37,464 nucleotides of DNA from Limnohabitans sp. Its GTDB lineage: Bacteria; Pseudomonadota; Gammaproteobacteria; Burkholderiales; Burkholderiaceae_C. The DNA lies in contig VEQC01000003.1 of NCBI GenBank assembly GCA_018883455.1, positions 1-37,464 on the forward strand. Direction: 5' to 3'. Under the pieces are notes generated by a model that saw nothing but the letters and a program-made list of their open reading frames with translations, did no database searches and was not told the origin of the DNA. Below are positions 9,343-16,279 of this stretch, in pieces (position 1 is the first letter of the stretch; every line of letters starts with the position of its first letter). A program made the translations under genes and the position numbers.

Positions 9343-9677
9343 AAGGTTTCCCACGCTTTCAAGGCCTCTGCCGCATACATGAGGCTCGGCCCGCCTCCCA
9401 TGTAGACGCAGACGCCGAGCATTTCCTCGAACTCTTCGCGCGTGCATTGCAAGCGCTTGAGGGCCTTGACGTGGAAACCGATGCAGCCCGAGCAGTGTTG
9501 GCTGATGCCGATGGCCAGCGCGATGAGTTCCTTGGTTTTGGCATCGATGGCGCCAGGGGCCATGGCCGCCTTGGCGAGTTGTCCAAAACCGGCCATGGTC
9601 GGCGCTTGCGACTGGCGAAGGGCGCCCAGCGATTCATTGATTTGGGCGATCAGCCCAGGGTGATCCATCGTACTCAT
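9339..9677 (-). CDS. Carboxymuconolactone decarboxylase / AhpD-like family protein
   Basis: 112 aa; DAKTKELIALAIGISQHCSGCIGFHVKALKRLQCTREEFEEMLGVCVYMGGGPSLMYAAEAL: CMD fold with CxxCxxxH redox motif. Confidence 0.9.
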   Translation of the reverse strand: MSTMDHPGLIAQINESLGALRQSQAPTMAGFGQLAKAAMAPGAIDAKTKELIALAIGISQHCSGCIGFHVKALKRLQCTREEFEEMLGVCVYMGGGPSLMYAAEALKAWETL

Positions 9678-9721
9678 GGGTTCTCTCCAGTGGGGCCTTG
9701 AGGGGCCATGTGAAAAGCTTA

Positions 9722-9728
9722 AATATAA
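9722..9728 (-). promoter_or_regulatory. Candidate shared operator core TTATATT (site C), within inverted repeat GCTTA-AATA-TAAGC
   Basis: GCTTAAATATAAGC in the divergent CMD/ArsR intergenic region. Confidence 0.45.
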
Positions 9729-9801
9729 GCCAAAGTTTATGAATTGACATTCGCATTCTGCCCCCCACTACTCCCAAAGGGGAAGGTGATAGGATTGATC
9801 T

Positions 9802-10236
9802 ATGGCAACGACTCGCAACAAATCCAGCCACGGTAACGCCAGTGTGACTGCGCGGGTCAATGCACGGGCCAAGGCGACCAATGGGGTCGGGCGCGGCGTG
9901 AAAGCGGATGGCTTGGGACCCAAAGTCCTCTCGGCCCAGAACGCTGAAAAGATGTTTCAGCGGGCCGCGGAAACTTTCCGGGTGATGAGCGCGCCCATGC
10001 GACTGCGCATCATCAACAGCTTGTGCCAGAGCGAAAAAAATGTGGGGCAGTTGCTGGAAGAAATTCCCACCACACAGCCCAATATGTCGCAGCACCTCAA
10101 CACGCTCTACAAGGCCAAAATTCTGGGGCGCCGGCGTGAGGGGGTGCAAATTTACTATCGCATCATCAACGACCAAGTGGTCTCGATGTGCCGCGCCATG
10201 TGCAACCACATCACCGCGATGCCCGAGGGCGATTAG
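9802..10236 (+). CDS. ArsR-family regulator, SqrR/BigR/SoxR-like (putative persulfide sensor)
   Basis: FRVMSAPMRLRIINSLCQSEKNVGQLLEEIPTTQPNMSQHLNTLYKAKILGRRREGVQIYYRI; Cys after helix 2 (SLCQSE) and Cys in the C-terminal helix (MCRAMC); located inside the sox locus. Confidence 0.9.
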   Translation: MATTRNKSSHGNASVTARVNARAKATNGVGRGVKADGLGPKVLSAQNAEKMFQRAAETFRVMSAPMRLRIINSLCQSEKNVGQLLEEIPTTQPNMSQHLNTLYKAKILGRRREGVQIYYRIINDQVVSMCRAMCNHITAMPEGD

Positions 10237-10335
10237 CCCTCTGCGCCTGTCTACGGCGATTAGCCCTCTACGCCTGTCTGCGGCGATTAGCCCTCTACGC
10301 CTGTCTACGGCGATTAGCCCTCCCCTCTTGCCTAA
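10228..10335. repeat. Tandem repeat, 27-bp unit, about 3.5-4 copies, beginning at the stop of the ArsR gene
   Basis: Units GGCGATTAGCCCTCTGCGCCTGTCTAC / GGCGATTAGCCCTCTACGCCTGTCTGC / GGCGATTAGCCCTCTACGCCTGTCTAC / diverged GGCGATTAGCCCTCCCCTCTTGCCTAA. Confidence 0.95.
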
Positions 10336-10359
10336 GGTGACAGGCCCTAAGCCGTGAAC

Positions 10360-10788
10360 TCAGGGCTTGAGGTACACGTAGCCTTCGCGCGACTGCAGCC
10401 GCGCCACTTCCGCAACGCCCGAAGGAACGATCTTGCCCTCCATCAGCACCCGTGAGGGCTCAATCTTGCGTGTGGTGAGGGTGTTGTTGCAGACGCGAAA
10501 CTGCACGCCACGGCCGGCGAGCTCGCCGACCGCACCGGAGAATTCACGCCCCTGGCTGTCTTTCGCACCTTCGAGCAGGAAATCGATGCCCGGCCCGTGC
10601 GTGACCACGGCAATCTGCGCTTTGGGATCGGCGTTGAGGTGATTGCGCACGTTATTGAGGATTGCGGCGGCCGTCTCCACACCGGTGTTGACGTGGTAGA
10701 CGGCTTTGACGTCTTGGGCCAGGGCCGCCCCCACGCAAAACACCGACGCCATGATCGGCCCCAGAAAGCGAGAAAACAAGGATTTCAT
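10360..10788 (-). CDS. Exported DsrE-family protein
   Basis: Start at MKSLFSRFLGPIMASVFCVGAALAQ (10788); DVKAVYHVNTGVETAAAILNNVRNHLNADPKAQIAVVTHGPGIDFLLEG...GVQFRVCNNTL: DsrE/F-like fold with one Cys after the signal peptide. Confidence 0.85.
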   Translation of the reverse strand: MKSLFSRFLGPIMASVFCVGAALAQDVKAVYHVNTGVETAAAILNNVRNHLNADPKAQIAVVTHGPGIDFLLEGAKDSQGREFSGAVGELAGRGVQFRVCNNTLTTRKIEPSRVLMEGKIVPSGVAEVARLQSREGYVYLKP

Positions 10789-10817
10789 GGGGCTCTCCTT
10801 TGCCTGCCAAACGAACC

Positions 10818-12086
10818 TTAACCCAGGGTGTCCGCCCAGATGTTTTGCGCCCAGTTCCAGGCGTAGACCCCTTCGAGCTCGCTTGGCGCAGGGGAGACGC
10901 CACCCGAGCCGGGAACCGTTTTGTAGGTTTTGTCTTTCGCGTCGTACTGGTGTACCGAGGCCACGTGCACCACCAGCTTGTCGTTCACAAAGCTGTAGCA
11001 GGTGTTGCTGAGGAAGGGCTGCGGATTGATGGGCTGACCGGAGAGTTCGGCCACCACGGCCGCGGCGGCGACCTTGCCATGCGAGTTGGCCATGTGGCCT
11101 GACTTGGGCATGAGGGGGGCGAGCATGATGGAGTCGCCCACCACGTGGATGTCCTTGGCTTGGGTGGATTCGAAATTGAGGTAGTTGATGCCACACCAGC
11201 GCGCGTTGATGTTGGCGAGTCCGGCTTGGACCGCGATGGCACCCGCACGCATGTTAGGCAAGACGTTGAGGACGTCGGCACGAATGTCGTTTTGCACCTC
11301 AAACTTCAAGGTGTTGGTGCGCGCATCCACTGCCGCGACCTTGTGCTGGGGGATGTACTCCACCATGCCCTTGTAGTTGTCGGCCCAGAATTTTTTGAAC
11401 AAGGGGCCTTTGGAGGTGACATCGGCGTTGGCGTCGATGATCAGCACCTTGGATTTGGGCTTGGCCTGCTTGAAATAGTGCGCCGCTTGGCTGGCCCGCT
11501 CGTAGGGGCCGGGGGGGCAGCGGTAAGGCGCTTCGGGAATGGTGATGGCAAAAGTGCCCCCGTCGGGCATTTGCTCGAGCTGCTTGCGCAGGGCCGCGGT
11601 TTCGGGGCCGGCTTTCCAAGCTTGCAAGATTTGGCCCGAAGCCGAAGCGGCCTTCAACCCCTCGATGCGATCGAACATGAGGTCAATGCCCGGCGACAAA
11701 ATGAGTTTGTCGTAGCGAATGCTGGCCCCGCCGGCCACCGTGACGGTTTTCTTGCCCGCGTCAATGCCGGTCACATAATCGCGCACCACCTTCACGCCGT
11801 GACGACGATCGAGGTTGTCGTAGGGCGTGGTGATGTCCTTCATGGTCTTGCTGCCGCCAATCACCAGATTGGAGATGGGGCAGGAGACGAAGTTGGCGTT
11901 GGGCTCGATGAGCACCACATCGATTTGGTAGTCCGAGAGCATGCGCACATATTTGGCGGCGGTGGCGCCGCCATAACCCCCGCCGACCACCACCACGCGG
12001 GCATGGGCGGGCAGTGTGGTGGCGCAGGCGGCTAAGCCCAAAGCGCTGAAGGCGACCGAAGATTGGAGAAAGCTGCGACGTTTCAT
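10818..12086 (-). CDS. fccB: FAD-dependent flavocytochrome c sulfide dehydrogenase flavoprotein subunit (FccB/SoxF-like)
   Basis: 422 aa; Tat signal KRRSFLQSS; VVVVGGGYGGATAAKYVRMLS (FAD GxGxxG), NFVSCPISNLVIGG, NINARWCGINYLNFES; typical FCSD. Confidence 0.92.
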   Translation of the reverse strand: MKRRSFLQSSVAFSALGLAACATTLPAHARVVVVGGGYGGATAAKYVRMLSDYQIDVVLIEPNANFVSCPISNLVIGGSKTMKDITTPYDNLDRRHGVKVVRDYVTGIDAGKKTVTVAGGASIRYDKLILSPGIDLMFDRIEGLKAASASGQILQAWKAGPETAALRKQLEQMPDGGTFAITIPEAPYRCPPGPYERASQAAHYFKQAKPKSKVLIIDANADVTSKGPLFKKFWADNYKGMVEYIPQHKVAAVDARTNTLKFEVQNDIRADVLNVLPNMRAGAIAVQAGLANINARWCGINYLNFESTQAKDIHVVGDSIMLAPLMPKSGHMANSHGKVAAAAVVAELSGQPINPQPFLSNTCYSFVNDKLVVHVASVHQYDAKDKTYKTVPGSGGVSPAPSELEGVYAWNWAQNIWADTLG

Positions 12087-12098
12087 GGGGACTCCGGA

Positions 12099-12419
12099 TC
12101 AGCGTTTAACGGAGGCGTAGTAGCCCGCGATGGTTTCGATTTGCTCGTTGGTCAGGCCCTTGGTGAGCTGGTGCATGACGGTGGCGGTACGGCTGCCGTC
12201 CTTGAAGGCGTTCATCTGGCGAATCATGTAGTCCTTGGGCATGCCCGCGAGCGCGGGGATGGCCGAACCTTCAACGGTTCGCCCTTCGGTGCCGTGGCAG
12301 TTGGCACACATGGCGGCAGTGGCGCGCACATGCAGTGGGGTGGGGGCACTCTGGGCCCAAACCCCTGTCGCCAACAGGCTGGCGACGCCGGCCAACAGCA
12401 AAGAATGACGGAATTTCAT
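12099..12419 (-). CDS. Monoheme c-type cytochrome (FccA/SoxE-like partner of FccB)
   Basis: Start MKFRHSLLLAGVASLLATGVWAQ; heme motif CANCH; 12 bp upstream of fccB. Confidence 0.86.
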   Translation of the reverse strand: MKFRHSLLLAGVASLLATGVWAQSAPTPLHVRATAAMCANCHGTEGRTVEGSAIPALAGMPKDYMIRQMNAFKDGSRTATVMHQLTKGLTNEQIETIAGYYASVKR

Positions 12420-12543
12420 GGGTTCCTCCAAGGAATAACAAACGACATCTGTGGCGACATTATCACAGCCAAGCCGTCATGACGCCTTGCATCGGTATTT
12501 CCCCTATGTAGGAGCGCCCCTTGCGGCACACAGCGCACGCCCC

Positions 12544-13620
12544 TTAAGGCTGGACCCAAGTCGGTGCCGAGTTGAGGGGCGGATCCATCCAACGGTCGAC
12601 CAAACCGGCGCCAAACCACATGCCGATCAAAGCGAGCCAAGCGGTCATGGAGAAGATGGCGCCGCCGGTGACACCCGCGCCCACCGCACAGCCGCCAGCG
12701 AGCATGGCGCCAAAGCCCATGAGCACGGCGCCAGCGATGTAACGGCGCATGCCATAGCCATCCTTGAACCCCTCGAGCTTCCATTCCCCCCTTGTCCACG
12801 CTGCGATGAACGAGCCCAGAAAGACACCCGGGAGCAAGCCGAAATCAAAGCCGATGGGCGGCGGAGACGGCGCGAGCACGCGCATCAACCACTCGGCCGA
12901 TGGACCGCTGAAGGTGATGCCCTGCACGGCCACCACGTCAAACGTGTGTTGCGAGACTTGGTAGGAGTACCACCAAGCCATGGCGACACAAAGGCCCACG
13001 CCAATTCCTCCTGCCCAGGTCCAAAAGCCCTGCAGTCGATGGCGTGCAAAATAGACCGCCGCTGCCGCCCACACCACGCCAATGGCCAGACCCGCCTCAT
13101 GGCCGAGTCCCAGCACGGCCAATAAATCGCGGGAAGGCCCGCCCTCGACTGTCCACCACGTCGCGATTTCTTGGCGCAAGGGTGAGAGCGCCCCGGAGAG
13201 CGCGGATTGCGCGGTGACCGCAAAGATCAATCCCGAGAGCAAGGCGCGCAGGTTGCCATTGGCCGAGAGCACCAGCAAGCGACTGGCGCAGCCGCGCGTC
13301 ATGATCATGCCCGCGCCAAAGCACAAGCCACCGACCAGCGCCCCCGAGAGAGAGCCGCGATTGGCCATCTGCCGCGTGCCACTGACATCGAGCCACCCCG
13401 CGAGCAACAACACTTGAATGGCGATCACGGCCGTGGAAAAGGTCAACAGCCAGACCGTGAGTTTGGTGCCGAATTGATCGTGCCAGAACTCGACGACTGC
13501 CGCGCGCAAGCAAAAACGCGAACGCTGGGCCATGAATCCAAACAAAAGTCCCAAGGCCAAGCCCCCCAGGGCCAAGGCCTGGGCAACTCCGTGTCGTTCT
13601 AACCACTCGGTGAATTCCAT
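12544..13620 (-). CDS. YeeE/YedE family (sulfur-compound) transporter, full-length
   Basis: 358 aa; FMAQRSRFCLRAA, GALVGGLCFGAGMIMTRGCASRLLVLSANGNLRAL, GFGAMLAGGCAVGAGVTGGAIFSMTA: duplicated conserved Cys/Gly motifs of YeeE/YedE. Confidence 0.92.
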   Translation of the reverse strand: MEFTEWLERHGVAQALALGGLALGLLFGFMAQRSRFCLRAAVVEFWHDQFGTKLTVWLLTFSTAVIAIQVLLLAGWLDVSGTRQMANRGSLSGALVGGLCFGAGMIMTRGCASRLLVLSANGNLRALLSGLIFAVTAQSALSGALSPLRQEIATWWTVEGGPSRDLLAVLGLGHEAGLAIGVVWAAAAVYFARHRLQGFWTWAGGIGVGLCVAMAWWYSYQVSQHTFDVVAVQGITFSGPSAEWLMRVLAPSPPPIGFDFGLLPGVFLGSFIAAWTRGEWKLEGFKDGYGMRRYIAGAVLMGFGAMLAGGCAVGAGVTGGAIFSMTAWLALIGMWFGAGLVDRWMDPPLNSAPTWVQP

Positions 13621-13635
13621 AGATTTAGTACTCGC

Positions 13636-13642
13636 TTATATT
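13636..13642 (+). promoter_or_regulatory. Candidate shared operator core TTATATT (site D), between yeeE-like gene and soxA
   Basis: CTCGCTTATATTTTGC; shares GCTTATATTT with site C. Confidence 0.45.
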
Positions 13643-13737
13643 TTGCTATGCTACGACTCAAATGGTGAGCGCCTTTGACGCAAGTCAACCGCCGCGCAGC
13701 ACCCGACAATCGATTAACCGTTCCGAGGAGACCCTCC

Positions 13738-14556
13738 ATGTCGAATCCCCACCGCGCCTTGCGGGCCGCTGCCTTGCTCTTGGGGGTAGCCCCATGGCTG
13801 GCAGCCCCTGCCTGGGCTCAAAAGTCTGCCACTGACAGCATTGCCGAGTACCGTCAGATGTTGCAGGACGGCAACCCAGCCGATTTGTTCGAGGCCAAAG
13901 GCGAGGACTTGTGGAAACAAAAGCGTGGCCCCAAGGGCGTCTCACTCGAAGCGTGTGATTTGGGCAAGGGCCCAGGCGTGGTCAAGGGCGCTTGGGTGGA
14001 ATTGCCCCGCTACTTTGCCGACACGGGGCGGGTACAGGATGTGGAATCGCGTTTGTTGACTTGCATGGTGCGCTTGCAAGGTTTCAACGAGGAAGAGATT
14101 CTCAAAACCCCGTTTGGACGCGGCGAGCAAAACACCCTCACGGCCCTGGCCACCTGGATTTCGGCGGAATCGCGCGGTCTGAAATTCAACCTCTCGCAAA
14201 GCCACCCCCAAGAGCGGGTGATGTATGAAGTGGGCAAACGCCTCTTTTTCATGCGCGGGGGCACGCACGACTTTGCCTGCGCCACTTGCCACGCGCAAGA
14301 TGACAAGCGCATTCGCCTGCAAGACTTGCCCAACATCACGAAGGCTTCTGGCGCAGCGCTGGGTTTTGGCGCTTGGCCCGCCTATCGCGTCTCCAACGGG
14401 CAGATGTGGAGCATGCAGTTGCGCCTCAATGATTGCTATCGCCAACAGCGCTTCCCCTACCCGATTTTTGGCAGCGAGGCGACCATCGCCTTGGGGGTTT
14501 ACATGGGCGTCAATGCCAAGGGGGGTGAGTCCATCGCCCCGGCCATCAAGCGTTAA
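13738..14556 (+). CDS. soxA: L-cysteine S-thiosulfotransferase subunit SoxA (single CxxCH heme type)
   Basis: Start at MSNPHRALRAAALLLGVAPWLAAPAWAQ; single heme motif CATCH; RLNDCYRQQRFPYPIFGSEA carries the active-site/ligand Cys; two isolated Cys (EACDLG, LLTCMVR) where diheme SoxA has a second heme. Confidence 0.94.
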   Translation: MSNPHRALRAAALLLGVAPWLAAPAWAQKSATDSIAEYRQMLQDGNPADLFEAKGEDLWKQKRGPKGVSLEACDLGKGPGVVKGAWVELPRYFADTGRVQDVESRLLTCMVRLQGFNEEEILKTPFGRGEQNTLTALATWISAESRGLKFNLSQSHPQERVMYEVGKRLFFMRGGTHDFACATCHAQDDKRIRLQDLPNITKASGAALGFGAWPAYRVSNGQMWSMQLRLNDCYRQQRFPYPIFGSEATIALGVYMGVNAKGGESIAPAIKR

Positions 14557-14568
14557 GGAGTTCTTGCC

Positions 14569-15222
14569 ATGAAAACCACCACCAAACTGACCTTGACCGC
14601 CGTGGCCGCCCTCGTGTTGGCCGGTTGCGCGGCGCCGCTGCCCAGCAGCGCGGAACTCGACCAAATCACGCGCGACATCGTGGCCCGTTCCTTTCGGGCG
14701 GAGGGCCAGGCCCAGCTCGACCGCGTTCAACCCGATGAAGACAACCGTTTGTGCGCGGAAGCCGACCGCACGGGAGTGCCCGTGCCTGAGGCCTTGGCCA
14801 AGGCCATTGAAGCGCGCAACATGGCGACCGTGCGACCGCCGAGCGATGGCAAATACCTCGGCGACTGGAAGCAAGGCGAGACCATCGCACAGGACGGACG
14901 CGGCAAAACCTGGACAGACCAGAATCCCAATGCCAACGGCGGCAATTGCTACAACTGCCACCAAATCAGCAAGGAAGAGTTGTCTTACGGCACGCTCGGC
15001 CCGAGCCTCTACAACTATGGCAAGCTGCGCGGCGTGACTGACCCCAACAGTGCGGCGGCCAAGCCAATCGTGGAATACACATGGGGCAAGCTGGTGAATT
15101 CACGCGCGTACAACGCCTGCTCGAGCATGCCGCGCTTTGGCCACATGGGCATCTTGGACGAAACCAAGATGAAGCACTTGATGGCGCTCTTGCTCGATCC
15201 CGCCTCGCCGGTGAACAAGTGA
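14569..15222 (+). CDS. soxX: Sulfur oxidation c-type cytochrome SoxX (lipoprotein form)
   Basis: 217 aa; lipobox VLAGC; heme motif CYNCH; YGKLRGVTDPNSAAAKPIVEYTWGKLVNSRAYNACSSMPRFGHMGILDETKMKHLMALLLDPASPVN. Confidence 0.94.
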   Translation: MKTTTKLTLTAVAALVLAGCAAPLPSSAELDQITRDIVARSFRAEGQAQLDRVQPDEDNRLCAEADRTGVPVPEALAKAIEARNMATVRPPSDGKYLGDWKQGETIAQDGRGKTWTDQNPNANGGNCYNCHQISKEELSYGTLGPSLYNYGKLRGVTDPNSAAAKPIVEYTWGKLVNSRAYNACSSMPRFGHMGILDETKMKHLMALLLDPASPVNK

Positions 15223-15230
15223 GGCGATGG

Positions 15231-15259
15231 CGACACCCGCGACCCGCTCGCGGGTGTTG
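15231..15259. terminator. Strong GC-rich hairpin between convergent soxX and dienelactone hydrolase genes
   Basis: Perfect 10-bp stem ACACCCGCGA-CCCGC-TCGCGGGTGT (15233-15257), extendable by a GU and a CG pair; no long T tract. Confidence 0.65.
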
Positions 15260-15264
15260 GCGAG

Positions 15265-15286
15265 CCAGGGGGCAGCGCCCCGCTGG
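15265..15286. terminator. Second adjacent hairpin, CCAG-GGGGC-AGC-GCCCC-G-CTGG
   Basis: Stem GGGGC/GCCCC extended by CCAG/CTGG with a single bulged G; 6 bp after the first hairpin. Confidence 0.5.
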
Positions 15287-15296
15287 CCGCAGGGCC

Positions 15297-16205
15297 TTAA
15301 ACGAAGCGTTTCATCCAGGCCACCGCGCGGTTCCAACCGTCGCGGGCCGGGCCTTCACGGTAGGTGGGACGATAGTCCGCATGGAAGGCATGCGGCGTGT
15401 CGGGATAGACCACAAACTCGGATTGACGCGCGGCGGCGTTGCCCTTCTCTCCCCACTCACGCAAGGCCTGTTGCATGCGCTGCCAAGACTCATTGGGAAT
15501 GCCCGCGTCGGCCGCGCCATACAAGCCCAGCACCGGTGCCTTGAGTTGCTCGACGCGCGCCAAGGGGTGTTGCGGCTGCAGGGGCGTGGTCGGTCCTTCC
15601 AAGCGGCCGTACCAGGCCACGGCGGCTTTGAGTTTGGGCGCGTGCGTGGCGTAGAGCCAGGTGATGCGACCGCCCCAACAAAACCCACTGATGCCCAAGC
15701 GGCCCGGCGCGCCGCCGTTGGCCACCGCCCAATCGGCCCAGGCGTCCAAGTCAGCCATGCACTGGGCATCGGGGACCTTGGCGATGATCTCGCTGTTGAT
15801 TTTGGCCACTTCACCGAGTTCGGTCGGGTCGCCCTGGCGAACAAACATTTCCGGAGCGATGGCCAAGAAACCCGCGTGCGCCCAGCGACGGCAGACGTCG
15901 GCGATGTATTCATGCACGCCGAAAATTTCCGAAACCACCAAGATGGTGGGCAGTTGGGTGGCGCCCCGTGGCGCGGCGCGGTAGGCGGGAACCTGGGTGC
16001 CGCCCACGCGAATCGTGACTTCGCCGGTGATCAAACCGTCGGAGGTGGTTTTGACGGCGGTTTGCGCCATCAAGGGGCCGCTGGCGGCGACATAGCCCAC
16101 GCCCAAAGCGGTTTTGAGGGCGAGGCGTCGGTTGGGCAAGGGTTGGTTGGGCGAGAGGTCGAGCACAGCGGCGACATCGTCGACCCAAGGGTTGGGGGTC
16201 TTCAT
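15297..16205 (-). CDS. Dienelactone hydrolase family protein, Tat-exported
   Basis: Start MKTPNPWVDD (16205) preceded by GGAGG; NRRLALKTALG twin-arginine-like signal; GFCWGGR nucleophile elbow; TPHAFHADYRPTY. Confidence 0.88.
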   Translation of the reverse strand: MKTPNPWVDDVAAVLDLSPNQPLPNRRLALKTALGVGYVAASGPLMAQTAVKTTSDGLITGEVTIRVGGTQVPAYRAAPRGATQLPTILVVSEIFGVHEYIADVCRRWAHAGFLAIAPEMFVRQGDPTELGEVAKINSEIIAKVPDAQCMADLDAWADWAVANGGAPGRLGISGFCWGGRITWLYATHAPKLKAAVAWYGRLEGPTTPLQPQHPLARVEQLKAPVLGLYGAADAGIPNESWQRMQQALREWGEKGNAAARQSEFVVYPDTPHAFHADYRPTYREGPARDGWNRAVAWMKRFV

Positions 16206-16279
16206 GGGGGCTCCTCCAGTTTTATTCACATGCGGACTCTAGGGCATTTTGAGTCTTCGCACATTCTTCGGGTTTTTCA

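Noticed and set aside
10228-10335. CRISPR array
   Set aside because: Direct tandem repeat without unique spacers, no cas genes in the window.
10040-10357. Alternative-frame ORF with repeated ISPLRLSTA peptide
   Set aside because: Artefact of reading the 27-bp tandem repeat and the ArsR gene out of frame; no RBS or family resemblance.
13942-14964. 340-aa minus-strand ORF across soxA and soxX
   Set aside because: Antisense to two clear sox genes; no domain-like features.
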